Source of the DNA: Rhodococcus coprophilus NBRC 100603
Lineage (GTDB): Bacteria > Actinomycetota > Actinomycetes > Mycobacteriales > Mycobacteriaceae
Length of the DNA stretch: 64,000 nucleotides
Assembly (NCBI RefSeq): GCF_001895045.1
Contig: NZ_BDAM01000009.1
Location: forward strand, 186,001-250,000
Reading direction: 5' to 3'
Shown here: positions 8,073 through 18,779 of the stretch, one piece after another
Position numbering within the stretch: position 1 is the stretch's first letter
Layout: the number at the start of each line of letters is the position of its first letter
Program-made: the position numbers and the translations under genes
Notes under the pieces: generated by a model
The model's database searches: none
Told to the model about the DNA's origin: nothing
Seen by the model: the letters and a program-made list of their open reading frames with translations, nothing else

Positions 8073-9046
8073 TGGGCAGCCTCCTCGACCTTTTCGGCCT
8101 CATGGCCCGTCAGCGTCAGGAACACGTCGTCGAGGGTCGGTTTCCGCAAGGCGACGTCGGACACCTTCACGCCCACCACCGCGAGCTTCCCCAACGCCTC
8201 GGCGAGCGCCTCGGCGCCCATACTGTCCCCGACACCGCTGAGGGGAACGGTGATCGTCCCGGTGCTCTGATCGAGCTTGATTTCTCCCGCCGCGACCGAC
8301 ACGAGTTCGCGACACGCGATCTCCTGGTGCCGGGGGTCGGGCACCCCGATCTCGATGCGTTCGGCGCCGACCTTGCTCTTGAGTTCGTCGGCGCTGCCGC
8401 GAGCGATGACCTTGCCACGGTCGATCACCGCAATGTCGTCGGCGAGCCGCTCCGCTTCGTCCATGTACTGCGTGGTGAGCAGGAGGGTGGTACCCCGCGC
8501 GACCAGTGTGTCGATGACCTCCCACAACGCCCGCCGGGCTCGAGGGTCGAGGCCGGTGGTGGGCTCGTCGAGGAAGAGGACCGGCGGTTCGGCGACCAGC
8601 GCGCCGGCGAGATCGAGTCTGCGGCGCATACCTCCCGAATAACCCTTTACCGGGCGATCGCCCGCTTCGTCGAGGTCGAACTGCGCGAGCAACTCGCGCG
8701 CTCTGTCTCTGCTTCGTTTGACGCCGAGGTGGTAGAGCCTGCCGACCATCTCGAGGTTCTCGAAGCCGGTGAGGTACTCGTCGACCGCCGCGTACTGCCC
8801 GGACGCCCCGATGTGGGACCGGAGCGCGCGGGCGTCGGCAACCACGTCGAAGCCCGCTACCGTGGCGCGACCGGCGTCGGGCACGATCAGGGTAGTGAGG
8901 ACCCGGACCATCGTCGTCTTGCCTGCCCCGTTGGGGCCGAGCAGCGCCGTGACCGTCCCCTCGGGCACCCTGAGGTCGATTCCGTCGAGGGCTTTGACAT
9001 CCCCGTACCTCTTGATCAGTCCCTCTGCGACTATGGCATCCGCCAT
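8069..9046 (-). CDS. ABC transporter ATP-binding protein (DrrA-like)
   Basis: 325 residues from ATG 9046, with a strong AGGGAGG 6 nt upstream; this start is preferred over one 13 codons earlier. Walker A GPNGAGKTT, signature YSGGMRRRLDLAG, Walker B VLFLDEPTTGLD and the H-loop region TTQYMDEAE are all present. A C-terminal extension of ~100 residues is typical of DrrA-type exporters. Forms an exporter with the overlapping permease gene. Divergent from the MFS gene at 9224. Confidence 0.92.
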   Translation of the reverse strand: MADAIVAEGLIKRYGDVKALDGIDLRVPEGTVTALLGPNGAGKTTMVRVLTTLIVPDAGRATVAGFDVVADARALRSHIGASGQYAAVDEYLTGFENLEMVGRLYHLGVKRSRDRARELLAQFDLDEAGDRPVKGYSGGMRRRLDLAGALVAEPPVLFLDEPTTGLDPRARRALWEVIDTLVARGTTLLLTTQYMDEAERLADDIAVIDRGKVIARGSADELKSKVGAERIEIGVPDPRHQEIACRELVSVAAGEIKLDQSTGTITVPLSGVGDSMGAEALAEALGKLAVVGVKVSDVALRKPTLDDVFLTLTGHEAEKVEEAAQ

Positions 9047-9121
9047 GAGTCCTCCCTGACTGGTGGGTTGCTCGTCAGTCTGCACGAAAGGACCGACACG
9101 TTTCGACAGGTTTTCTCATCG

Positions 9122-9133
9122 CACAGGCCTGTG
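9122..9133. promoter_or_regulatory. Perfect 12-bp palindrome in the divergent ABC/MFS promoter gap
   Basis: CACAGGCCTGTG lies in the 177-bp gap between the DrrA-like gene and the MFS transporter. It is a possible operator for a shared regulator; no known family consensus was recognised. Confidence 0.3.
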
Positions 9134-9223
9134 AAGGCGGGCGATATGCCGCGCGTACCACCGTAGGCTGCTCTACTGGGTGCTGAAGTCGATTCGCCTC
9201 GTGCCATACGAAGACGGTCACCG

Positions 9224-10843
9224 ATGAGCCCAGCGATGTCCCCGCCACCGACGACACGATCGGGTTCCACGCTCGTGCTCACGGTACTGGCGTCGAGCCA
9301 GTTCCTCATGACGCTCGATACGTCGGTGATGAACGTCTCCATGGCGACCGTCGCACAGGATGTCGGCACCACCGTCACCGGCATCCAGACCGCGATCACG
9401 CTGTACACCCTGGTGATGGCCTCGACGATGATCACGGGCGGCAAGGTCGGCACCATCCTCGGTCGCCGGCGCGCACTCGCCATCGGCCTGATGGTCTACG
9501 GTGTCGGCTCCTTCGTCACCGGCCTCGCTCCGAACCTCGCCGTACTGCTCGTCGGATGGTCGCTCCTCGAAGGGCTCGGCGCCGCACTGATCATGCCTGC
9601 CATCGTCTCTCTCGTCGCAGCGAACTTTCTGCCTGAACGCCGTTCTGCCGCATACGGACTCGTTGCCGCCGCAGGTGCCATGGCCGTCGCCGTCGGCCCC
9701 CTCCTCGGCGGTACCGTCACGACGTTCTTCTCGTGGCGCTACGTGTTCTTCGGCGAAGTGGTGATCGTCTTGGTGATTCTCCTGGCCTTGAGGAAAGTGA
9801 AGAATGTTCCACCGGAGCGCGTTTCGCTCGACCTGATCAGTTCGGTCCTGTCGGTCGCGGGTCTCGCCATGGTGGTGTTCGGTGTCCTGCGTTCGAGCGA
9901 ATGGGGCTGGATCCGAAGTACTCCCGGTGGCCCGGAACTGCTCGGCGTCTCGCCGGTGATCTGGCTCCTCGTCGTGGGACTGCTGGTGCTCTACGGATTC
10001 ATGAGACGGCAGAGCGCATTGCTGGACCGAGGCAAGGTTCCGCTGGTCGATCCCCATCTGATGAGCGACCGGCAGCTCACGGGCGGACTCGGTATGTTTT
10101 TTGCGCAGTTCGTCGTACAGGCGGGGGTTTTCTTCACCGTTCCGTTGTTCCTGTCGGTCGTGCTCGAACTGAGCGCACTCGAAACCGGACTGCGCATCCT
10201 TCCTCTGTCGATCGCGCTCGTTTTCGCCGCCGCAGGAATCCCGAAACTGCGGCCCCACGCGAACCCCCGCCGCGTCGTGCGTGCCGGTCTCGGCGTCATG
10301 ATCGTCGGTATCGCGATCCTGACGGCAGGGATGGACCCGGGCGCCGATGCCGCCGTGGTCGCGGTGCCGATGTTGCTCATGGGGCTCGGGCTCGGTGCAC
10401 TCGCGTCACAACTCGGCGCCGTCACGGTGTCGGCAGTGCCCGATTCGCAGAGCGCTGAGGTCGGGGGCCTGCAGAACACCGCCACCAATCTCGGCGCCTC
10501 GCTGGGCACCGCCCTGATCGGATCCGTCATGATCGCCACTCTCACGTCGTCGGCGGTCGTCGGCATCGAGAACAATCCCGCTGTCCCACCATCCGTGCAG
10601 CAAGAGGCCGACACCCGGCTCGCCTCCGGCGTTCCGTTCCTCTCCGATACTCAACTCGAGAAGGCCCTGAGCGATGCAGGCGTGGAGGAGACGACGCGAG
10701 ACGCCATCGTCGAAGTCAACAAGGATGCCCGGCTCGAAGCACTGCAGACCGCATTCGGCATCACCGCACTCCTCGCCGTGGCCGCTTTGTTCGGCACCGG
10801 GCGGCTACCCCGCCGGGCGGTCGGTTCCGAACCCGGCGGATAA
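9224..10843 (+). CDS. MFS drug transporter, DHA2 (14-TM, EmrB/QacA) family
   Basis: 539 residues with about 14 hydrophobic helices. The loop GGKVGTILGRRRAL fits MFS motif A, and the N-terminal segment LDTSVMNVSMATVAQDVGTT fits motif D1 of DHA2 proton-antiporters. The LPERRSAAYGLVAAAGAMAVAVGP region fits motif C of antiporters. Likely proton-coupled export of toxic or lipophilic compounds. An ATG 12 nt downstream is an alternative start. The 3' end overlaps the convergent lipid kinase gene by 39 bp. Confidence 0.9.
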   Translation: MSPAMSPPPTTRSGSTLVLTVLASSQFLMTLDTSVMNVSMATVAQDVGTTVTGIQTAITLYTLVMASTMITGGKVGTILGRRRALAIGLMVYGVGSFVTGLAPNLAVLLVGWSLLEGLGAALIMPAIVSLVAANFLPERRSAAYGLVAAAGAMAVAVGPLLGGTVTTFFSWRYVFFGEVVIVLVILLALRKVKNVPPERVSLDLISSVLSVAGLAMVVFGVLRSSEWGWIRSTPGGPELLGVSPVIWLLVVGLLVLYGFMRRQSALLDRGKVPLVDPHLMSDRQLTGGLGMFFAQFVVQAGVFFTVPLFLSVVLELSALETGLRILPLSIALVFAAAGIPKLRPHANPRRVVRAGLGVMIVGIAILTAGMDPGADAAVVAVPMLLMGLGLGALASQLGAVTVSAVPDSQSAEVGGLQNTATNLGASLGTALIGSVMIATLTSSAVVGIENNPAVPPSVQQEADTRLASGVPFLSDTQLEKALSDAGVEETTRDAIVEVNKDARLEALQTAFGITALLAVAALFGTGRLPRRAVGSEPGG

Positions 10844-12160
10844 CTGCCGGTGCCCCGCCAGCCGGGAGAGCTGCACCCAGTCCAGCACGGGCCGGGAAAC
10901 CCGGATACCGGGCCGGTTGCGCGGCACGCGGACACGCAACGCGCCGGGGACGACGGTGCAGCGAACCGGGGACGGCATCCGCACCGATTCTCCGTCCACA
11001 CCCACCGAGATCTCCGGATCGTCCGAGTACACGACGACCTCTGCGGCCGTGCGCTGGACGAGCCCCCCGGTGCGGGCCCGGCGGAGCAATCCGACGACCT
11101 GGCCGGCCCGGTTCACCGAGATCGCGACGACCCCGAGCCTGCCCCGGTCGAGCCGCAGGCGTCTCCCCATTCCGACGAGGTCGTCGGTGGTGTACGGATT
11201 GTTGCTCACGAGCAGTGCGCGCGGACCTTCGAGAACCATGTCCTCGATGTGCGCGCGCAATCCTGGCTGTGCGCTACCGTCCAGCAGATCGGGGAGCAGG
11301 TCGAGAACGGTCTTGGCCTTGTCGTTTCGGTACTGCGGACTCTGCACGATCTCGGCGTACACACCGAACGACGCGTTGTTGACGAACGGGCGGCCGTCGA
11401 GCCGTCCGAGATCGACGCGCAACTCGACCCCGTCGCGAAGCGCCTCGAGGCACGCAACAGGGTCGTCGCGGTCCAGACCGAGGTCGAGCGCGAAATGGTT
11501 GCGGGTCCCGGCGCTGATGACCAGGAACGGAATCCCGTGTTCGGCCGCAACGCTCGCGACGAGTGCCTGGGTACCGTCGCCACCTGCGACACCGAGCAGA
11601 TCCGCTCCTCTTTCCACCGCCCGGCGCGCAAGATCTTCGACGTCGACGAGTTCGGATCCGTCCAGCAGAGCGACTTCGGCCCCGAGTTCCTCCGCCCGGC
11701 GTTGCAGGTCGAAACGGACGACCTTCCCGCCTCCGGAGTGAGGGTTCATCACCAGAAACGGACGATGCACAGCCGGCGCCGGATACTCGGGCATCGTCGA
11801 CTCGGACGAACGGATCCGCAGCGCGGCGCGGGCACATCCGTACGACGCAGCCAGCAGACCCACCTCGAGCGGGATCACCCAGAACTCACGTTCCCGCACG
11901 ATCACGATCAGCACGACGAGCGGTGCGAGCATCGCCGCCACCATTGCTGTCGCCCGGAGAAGACCACGACGCGTGAGGATTCCGAAGGCTGCGAGGACAC
12001 CTACCACCACCGCCGCAATACCCGTCGCGGTCAGGAGTACTGCACCGCGCAGTCCTGCGACGGCGATCGGCACGATCAGCGCCGCCGCGAGAAGAATCCA
12101 TGCGGCGCGCGCCGACCACAGAGCGAAGCGGTTTTCGGACTCGCCGACCAGCGCGGACAT
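10805..12160 (-). CDS. Membrane-anchored diacylglycerol kinase-type lipid kinase
   Basis: 451 residues. Residues ~14-105 hold four hydrophobic helices. Residues ~130-430 are a DAGK catalytic domain: FLVMNPHSGGGK (first nucleotide-binding segment), GVAGGDGTQALVASVA (the GGDGT signature) and SAGTRNHFALDLGL. The C-terminal half includes the usual beta-sandwich lipid-binding fold (FVNNASFGVYAEI). Phosphorylates diacylglycerol or a related lipid at the membrane. The helical N-terminal part is an addition to the typical ~300-residue soluble enzyme. Ends inside the MFS gene tail on the opposite strand. Confidence 0.85.
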   Translation of the reverse strand: MSALVGESENRFALWSARAAWILLAAALIVPIAVAGLRGAVLLTATGIAAVVVGVLAAFGILTRRGLLRATAMVAAMLAPLVVLIVIVREREFWVIPLEVGLLAASYGCARAALRIRSSESTMPEYPAPAVHRPFLVMNPHSGGGKVVRFDLQRRAEELGAEVALLDGSELVDVEDLARRAVERGADLLGVAGGDGTQALVASVAAEHGIPFLVISAGTRNHFALDLGLDRDDPVACLEALRDGVELRVDLGRLDGRPFVNNASFGVYAEIVQSPQYRNDKAKTVLDLLPDLLDGSAQPGLRAHIEDMVLEGPRALLVSNNPYTTDDLVGMGRRLRLDRGRLGVVAISVNRAGQVVGLLRRARTGGLVQRTAAEVVVYSDDPEISVGVDGESVRMPSPVRCTVVPGALRVRVPRNRPGIRVSRPVLDWVQLSRLAGHRQLSAGFGTDRPAG

Positions 12161-12224
12161 CAGCAGGTACCGGGAGCGCGAGCGCCGGTCCGGGAGACCG
12201 TGCGGCTACGCTCCCGGACCCCAC

Positions 12225-12647
12225 CTACGCGTACGCCCGGGGATCCCAGGTGGAGACCGCCCAGATGACCACGACGTCGAGCGCGATGATGAGGATCGAC
12301 CACCACGGGTAGTACGGCAGCCACAGGAAATTGGCGATGATGGACAGTGCCGCGATGACGATTGCGGTCACGCGCGCCCAGGTGGTGCCGGTGAACAGCG
12401 CCGCACCGACGATGATCATCAGGACGCCGATCACGATATGGACCCAACCCCAGGTCGTGACGTCGAATTCGTATGTGTAAGCCATACCGACGACGAATAT
12501 CTCGTCCTCTGCCACCGCCGCGATGCCCTGCAACAGGGACATGACGCCGAGCGTCGCGAGAATGATGGCAGCACCTACCGACGTTCCCGCAGCGATACCT
12601 TGCTTCATGCTGGGTTCACGCCGGGTCGCACGCACTTCTTGGGACAT
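12225..12647 (-). CDS. Small four-helix membrane protein (DUF7144-like)
   Basis: 140 residues, ATG with GGAAAGGA upstream. Four hydrophobic helices with the WGWVHIVIGVLMIIVGAALF and NFLWLPYYPWWSILIIALD segments typical of an actinobacterial family of unknown function (DUF7144, from memory). A -10-like CATAAT lies on the minus strand around 12678-12684. No enzymatic residues are apparent. Confidence 0.75.
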   Translation of the reverse strand: MSQEVRATRREPSMKQGIAAGTSVGAAIILATLGVMSLLQGIAAVAEDEIFVVGMAYTYEFDVTTWGWVHIVIGVLMIIVGAALFTGTTWARVTAIVIAALSIIANFLWLPYYPWWSILIIALDVVVIWAVSTWDPRAYA

Positions 12648-12879
12648 GGCCGTCCTTTCCGGAGGCGAGTGATCTTCGTATTATGCGCGCGGTCACAGCT
12701 GCCGTCCGGAAGATCGATTTTTCTCTCCGGCAGCCCCTCCAAGCCATGACGTCGTCGTGTAATCCGGAACCCGGCGGTCTTCCGGTGACTTGTGGAGCCG
12801 GCGACTTGTGGAACGATTGTCACCGGGACCAGCTTTCGGCCTCCACGCATCCACCGGACATGTCTCGAAGGGACGCAGG

Positions 12880-13920
12880 ATGCCCAGCTCCACCCCTGAC
12901 GGCGGACCGGAGGAAAACCCCGCCGCAAGTGCACACACCGACAAGACGACCCGTTCGTCGTGGATTCGGCTGGTGACGGTGCTCATCGGGCTCACCGCGG
13001 TTGTCGGCGGGATGCTCCTCGCCTTCGCGCTCCCCTCCATCCACGGCGGACCACACGAGATGAAACTCGGCTTGGCCGGGCCGCAACCCGCAGTCGACGC
13101 CGTCGCGGGAAACCTCGCCCCCGATGAATGGACCGTCGTCCGCTTCGAGACCCCCGAAGCTCTCGCCGCCGGCATCCAGAAGCGGGAAGCTACAGGCGGA
13201 CTCGCGTTCACGGCCGAGGCTGTCGATGTCTACACCGCCGCCGCGGCCGGCGCTCCCGGTGCCGCCGCCGTCACCGCGCTCGGAACGGTCGTCGCCCAGC
13301 AGCAGCAACTGCCGGTGCGGACGCACGACGTGGTGCCGTTTCCTGCGGACGACCCCCGCGGAGCCGGACTGACCGCTGCGGCGCTTCCGATGGTCTTCGG
13401 TGGACTCGTTCCGGCGATCGCGCTGACGCAACTTTTCCCCGGGCGCAACCGCCTCCTGCTGCGTGTGGTCGGTGTCGTTGCTTTCGCGGTGATCGCCGGT
13501 GCCGCGCTCACCGCCATCCTGCAGTTCGGAACCGGGTCGCTGGCCGGAAACTACTGGCTCACCGCAGAGGGTCTCGCGCTGGGCATGGCCGCGCTCGCGC
13601 TGACAGTACTGGGTCTCGAAGCCGTGCTCGGGCCGATCGGCATCGGCGTCGGCGCTGTCCTGATGATGTTCATAGGCAATCCGCTCTCGGCCTTGGGGAC
13701 GGGAAGCAACTGGCTTCCCGACGGCTGGTCCACGTTCGGGCAGCTCCTGCCCCCGGGGGCAACCGGTTCGCTCCTGCGCGCGAACGCGTTCTTCGGCGGC
13801 ATCGGCAGCGGCTACCCGAGCATGGTTCTCGCCTGCTGGGTCGTGTTCGGTCTCGTGCTCGCGGGGATCGCCGCTCTACGCGAGCCGGACCCCGCGCCCG
13901 TGGTCGACGATCCCGAGTGA
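12880..13920 (+). CDS. Polytopic membrane protein, ABC-2-permease-like topology, unknown function
   Basis: 346 residues from ATG 12880, with AAGGGA six to eleven nt upstream; an upstream start at 12790 lacks a binding site. One N-terminal helix (residues ~28-50), a ~100-residue extracytoplasmic domain, then about five C-terminal helices. This plan resembles ABC-2 permeases and Pip/YhgE-type proteins. There is no ATPase gene next to it. GSNWLPDGWSTFGQLLPPGA is a conserved-looking extracellular loop. The 231-nt gap before it holds only a 16-nt-spaced direct repeat of GACTTGTGGA (12787 and 12803). Function unknown. Confidence 0.65.
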   Translation: MPSSTPDGGPEENPAASAHTDKTTRSSWIRLVTVLIGLTAVVGGMLLAFALPSIHGGPHEMKLGLAGPQPAVDAVAGNLAPDEWTVVRFETPEALAAGIQKREATGGLAFTAEAVDVYTAAAAGAPGAAAVTALGTVVAQQQQLPVRTHDVVPFPADDPRGAGLTAAALPMVFGGLVPAIALTQLFPGRNRLLLRVVGVVAFAVIAGAALTAILQFGTGSLAGNYWLTAEGLALGMAALALTVLGLEAVLGPIGIGVGAVLMMFIGNPLSALGTGSNWLPDGWSTFGQLLPPGATGSLLRANAFFGGIGSGYPSMVLACWVVFGLVLAGIAALREPDPAPVVDDPE

Positions 13921-13956
13921 CCCTCGGTGGTGGCCCGAGTCCGGCTCGTCCACCCG

Positions 13957-15123
13957 TCAGTGCGTGAGGACGAGGCCGGAGGTGGGCACGCCCGTTCCTG
14001 CTGTGACGAGCACGTTCTCGACGTCGTCTACCTGGTTGCACGACGTACCGCGGATCTGGCGGACCGCTTCTGCGATTCCGTTCATACCGTGGATGTACGC
14101 TTCGCCGAGCTGCCCGCCGTGCGTGTTGATCGGTAGCCTGCCACCGAGTTCGATCCCGTCGCGGACGAAGTTCTTGGCGTCGCCCCGGTCGCAGAATCCC
14201 AGCTCCTCGAGTTGCATGAGGACGTAGGGCGTGAAGTGGTCGTACAGCACCGCGGTCTGGACGTCCTGAGGACTCAGACCCGATTGTCGCCACAGCTGAT
14301 CGCCGACGATGCCCATCTCCGGGAGACCCGTCAGCCCGTCGCGGTAATAACTCGTCATGATGTATTGATCCGGGCCGCTGCCCTGCGCCGCCGCCGCGAT
14401 CACGGCGGGGACCTGCTTCAGGTCCTTCGCGCGCTCGGGAGTGGTCACCACCAGCGCGACACCCCCGTCCGATTCCTGGCAGCAATCGAGCAATCTCAAC
14501 GGCTCGGCGATCCACCGGGAATCCTGGTGGTCTTGCAGCGTAATCGGTTTTCCGTAGAAGAACGCCTTCGGGTTGTTCGCCGCGTGTGCCCGGTCCGCAA
14601 CCGCCACAGCGCCGAAATCCTCGCCGGTGGCGCCGGAGACGTGCATGTAGCGTTGCGCCACCATCGCCACGAACGACGCCGGTGTGCTCAGTCCGTGGGG
14701 GTAGGAGAAAGCGTTGTCGGTTCCCGAGGAGTTGACCTGCGCCGCGAGCGTGCTGTTCACCTGTCCGTACCGCGCTCCGGAGCGCTCGTTGAACGCGCGG
14801 TAGGCGACCACCACCTCCGCCACGCCGGTCGCGACGGCCATCGCCGCCTGCTGCACGGTCGCGCATGCGGCGCCGCCGCCGTAATGGATGCGGGAGAAGA
14901 ACCTCAGGCTCGGAATACCCACCGAACGTGCAACCGCCACTTCGGTATTGGTGTCCATGGTGAAGGAGACCAGACCGTCGACGTCGGCGGGGGTGAGTCC
15001 GGCGTCGTCGAGTGCGTCGCGTACGGCTTCCGCCGCGAGGCGCAATTCGCTGCGGCCGGAATCCTTCGAGAAGTCGGTGGCGCCGATACCGGCGATGACC
15101 GCCTTGCGTGACAAGTCGTTCAT
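13957..15123 (-). CDS. ltp2: Steroid side-chain aldolase, thiolase-like Ltp2
   Basis: 388 residues from ATG 15123; the ATG overlaps the chsH1 stop (ATGA). Thiolase-superfamily (SCP-x/lipid-transfer type) fold: GGGAACATVQQAAMAVATGVAE around the nucleophile-elbow position, and a C-terminal NTHGGQLGEAYIHGMNGIAEA. In M. tuberculosis (Rv3540c) Ltp2 with the DUF35 domain of ChsH2 performs the retro-aldol step that removes the last three side-chain carbons as propionyl-CoA. Same gene order as Rv3540c-Rv3544c here. Last gene of the operon. Confidence 0.93.
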   Translation of the reverse strand: MNDLSRKAVIAGIGATDFSKDSGRSELRLAAEAVRDALDDAGLTPADVDGLVSFTMDTNTEVAVARSVGIPSLRFFSRIHYGGGAACATVQQAAMAVATGVAEVVVAYRAFNERSGARYGQVNSTLAAQVNSSGTDNAFSYPHGLSTPASFVAMVAQRYMHVSGATGEDFGAVAVADRAHAANNPKAFFYGKPITLQDHQDSRWIAEPLRLLDCCQESDGGVALVVTTPERAKDLKQVPAVIAAAAQGSGPDQYIMTSYYRDGLTGLPEMGIVGDQLWRQSGLSPQDVQTAVLYDHFTPYVLMQLEELGFCDRGDAKNFVRDGIELGGRLPINTHGGQLGEAYIHGMNGIAEAVRQIRGTSCNQVDDVENVLVTAGTGVPTSGLVLTH

Positions 15124-15524
15124 GCGGCGTCTCCGATCACGAAGGACGCCTTCGCGGTGATGTGGTCGCCGAGCGCGTTGCGCCCGACGACATCGACCGT
15201 GACGAGACCGTCGTCGACGGCCGTCACAATGCCGGTGAGAGTGAGGGTGTCGTACGCGTACCAGGGCACTCCTAGGCGCAGGGAAATCGATCGCACCACC
15301 GCGCGTGGGCCCGCCCAATCGGTGATGTAGCGCTGGACGAGACCGGTGTCGGTGAGGATGTTGACGAAGATGTCTTCGGAGCCGCGCTGCCGCGCCTTGT
15401 CTCGGTCGTGGTGCACATCCTGGAAATCGCGGGTGGCAAGCGCCGTCGAGACGACGAACGTCGGGTCGGCGTGGATCGACAGCGGCGGAAGCGCATCTCC
15501 GGCCGTCACCGCATCGATACTCAC
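15120..15524 (-). CDS. chsH1: Steroid enoyl-CoA hydratase subunit ChsH1
   Basis: 134 residues from GTG 15524, with GAGGAGG 5 nt upstream; the GTG overlaps the chsH2 stop (GTGA). Single MaoC hot-dog domain with the hydratase signature RDFQDVHHDRDKA, giving the catalytic Asp and His. Pairs with the MaoC half of ChsH2 to form the heterotetrameric hydratase acting on the three-carbon side-chain enoyl-CoA (family knowledge from Rv3541c-Rv3542c). Confidence 0.92.
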   Translation of the reverse strand: MSIDAVTAGDALPPLSIHADPTFVVSTALATRDFQDVHHDRDKARQRGSEDIFVNILTDTGLVQRYITDWAGPRAVVRSISLRLGVPWYAYDTLTLTGIVTAVDDGLVTVDVVGRNALGDHITAKASFVIGDAA

Positions 15525-16527
15525 GAATCCTCCTCGAGTGGCTTCCAGGCGTACAGGGTCCACGGCTCTCCGCCGGTATCGTCGTCGCCGGGGAAATCGA
15601 GATAAGTTGCCTCGACCGGCATTCCGATCCTCACGTCCTGCGGGTCGACGTCGCGGAGTTCACCCAGCATGCGCACACCCTCGTCGAGTTCGACGAGCGC
15701 GACAACGAACGGCACTTGCCGGCCAGGAACTTTCGGGGCGTGGTGCACGACGAAGCTGAACACGCTCCCCCGGCCCGACGAGACGACGTACTCTGTCGTT
15801 TCGTCCTTGCCGAGCCAGAGTGCCGGCACCGGCGGGTGCTGCAACGTGCCTTCGGGCCTGCGCTGGATGCGCAATTCGTGCGCGGCGACACCGTCCCAGA
15901 AGAACTGTGTGTCGCGCGACGCCGACGGCCGCATCAGCCGTGAGGGGTCGAGATCCTCGGGCACGCTCGCGCGCGCAGTGTCTGCGGTGGATCGACCCGG
16001 GGGTGCGAATTTCAGTATGCGGAACAGCATTTCGGCGACGACCTCGTCACCCACCCTCCAGAGGTTGCGAGTGGTGAAGAACCAACCCTCGCCGAGACCG
16101 GTTTTCTTCGGCCCGACGACGTCCTCGAGCGTGGATTCGATCGTCACCTGTTCGTCGTGGCGCAGGTAGCGGTGGTAGATCTGGTCGCAGTTGGTCGCGA
16201 CAACCGAGGTGTACCCGGCGTCGTCGAGTATCTGCGTCATCCGGCCGAGCGGATCGTCCTTCTCGCGCTCGGCGCCGAGGCCGCGCATCGTCCATACCTG
16301 CGCCATTGCGGGCGGTGCGACGAGGCCACCGTGTCCGGCTGCGAGCGCCGCGGATTCGTCGGTGTAAATCGGGTTGTCGTCGCCGATGGCTTCGAGCCAG
16401 TTCCGGATCATGGGCAGATTGACCGGATCACGACCGAACCGGGGTGCCGAGGGACCGTCGTCGCGTACGCGATCGGCCGCGGCGAGGATCTCGGCTGCGT
16501 TCCCCGTGCCAGCGTTCGATGCGCCCG

Positions 16528-16531
<4 letters not shown>
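15521..16531 (-). CDS. chsH2: Steroid enoyl-CoA hydratase subunit ChsH2 (MaoC-DUF35 fusion)
   Basis: 336 residues from GTG 16531, overlapping the chsE2 stop. Residues ~1-190 form a MaoC/hot-dog domain (RNWLEAIGDDNPIYTDE) and residues ~210-336 a DUF35 OB-fold domain. Only one cysteine occurs in the whole protein, so the Zn-ribbon cysteines of many DUF35 proteins are absent. The MaoC half works with ChsH1 as hydratase; the DUF35 half docks to Ltp2 to form the aldolase, so this subunit links two consecutive reactions. Confidence 0.92.
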
Positions 16532-17663
<1,132 letters not shown>

Positions 17664-17679
<16 letters not shown>

Positions 17680-18713
17680 CGGGCCCCCACGAGGTCGAGT
17701 CGGTACGAAGCTCCGCCGAGCAGGCGGGCGAGATCCTTGGCGGTCGACGAGTATCTGTGCAGCGGATATGTCACGTCGACACCGATGCCGCCGTGCAGGT
17801 GGTGCAGCACCCGCATGGCCGGGGGAAGTTCCGCGGCGATCCAGTACGCCGTGACGTCGAGATCGTCTGCCGCGTCGAGGCCTTCGGAGACGCGCCACAC
17901 CGAAGACAACGCAGCGACATGGAGGGTCCGAGCGGTGACGTAGACGTCCGCGATCTGCTGGGCGACGGCTTGGAAGGTGGCGAGCGGTTTGCCGAACTGA
18001 TGTCGCTCGCTGAGGTGTCGAGCAGTGAGTTCGGTTGCGCCCGAGAGCAGTCCATCCGCGTACGCGGCGATGCCGGCGAGCGCGAGGCGATAGAGCGTCG
18101 CTACCGCGTCGGCACCGTCGGTGCCGTCGCCGAGCAGCATGCCCACCGCACCGTCCAGCCGCATCGAGAATTCGGGATCGCCGACCGCCGACGGACTGAT
18201 CCTCGACGTGACGCCGTCTGCCTTCGGATCGACCGCCACGACGCCGACGTCCGTCGGCACGAGGACGTACCGAGCGCGATCGGCATACGGCACCGCGACG
18301 AACGATCCGGTGACGGCATACCCGCCGTCGGTGGCGGTCGCGGTGGCTCCGGGCCGGCCGGGGAACGGCCGGCCCGGTTCGGCCAGCGCGGCGGAGAGGA
18401 CCGCGCCGCCGGAGACACCGTCGAGCAAGCTGTCCTGCTGGCTCGCGGTGGCGAGCGCGAGAACAGGGAGTACTCCGAAACCGATCGTCGCCAGCGCAGG
18501 GATCCTCGCCGCGGAACGCCCGACCTCGGTGAGCACGGTGGCCGCCTCGGCGACGCCGAGGCCTGATCCCCCGAGCCGCTCGGGCAGGGCCAGCGACAGC
18601 AGATCGGCGCCGGCCATCGCCCTCCACAGGTCTTCGTCGCCCAGGTCGCGGGCGAGCAGGTCGGCCGCGACGCCGGCCACGTCGTCCTGCGTCTCGTCAC
18701 GTGCGAAGTCCAC
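17664..18713 (-). CDS. chsE1: Acyl-CoA dehydrogenase subunit ChsE1 (FadE28)
   Basis: 349 residues from GTG 18713, chosen over GTG 18722 because AGAGGTGG then sits about 6 nt upstream. Shorter and more divergent than ChsE2: the middle beta domain is reduced, as is known for the FadE28 subunit that completes the heteromeric dehydrogenase. RHLSERHQFGKPLATFQAVAQ is the conserved Arg-Gln-Phe-Gly-Lys/Phe-Gln helix motif. First gene of the chsE1-chsE2-chsH2-chsH1-ltp2 operon, with a KstR operator 16 nt upstream. Confidence 0.92.
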
Positions 18714-18729
18714 CGTTACCACCTCTTGC

Positions 18730-18743
18730 TAGAACGTGTTCCA
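18730..18743 (-). promoter_or_regulatory. KstR operator of the chsE1-ltp2 operon
   Basis: On the minus strand TGGAACACGTTCTA, matching TnnAACnnGTTnnA at all fixed bases. It lies in the 66-nt gap between the fadE34 stop (18780) and the chsE1 start, showing that this operon has its own promoter. Confidence 0.85.
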
Positions 18744-18779
18744 GTTGTAGCACTTCGCGGTGTCCCGCGGGAAGCGCCC

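Noticed and set aside
17680-18627. N-terminal extension of chsE2 to a 699-residue protein
   Set aside because: Arg-rich out-of-frame shadow of chsE1; ChsE2 homologues begin near GTG 17679.
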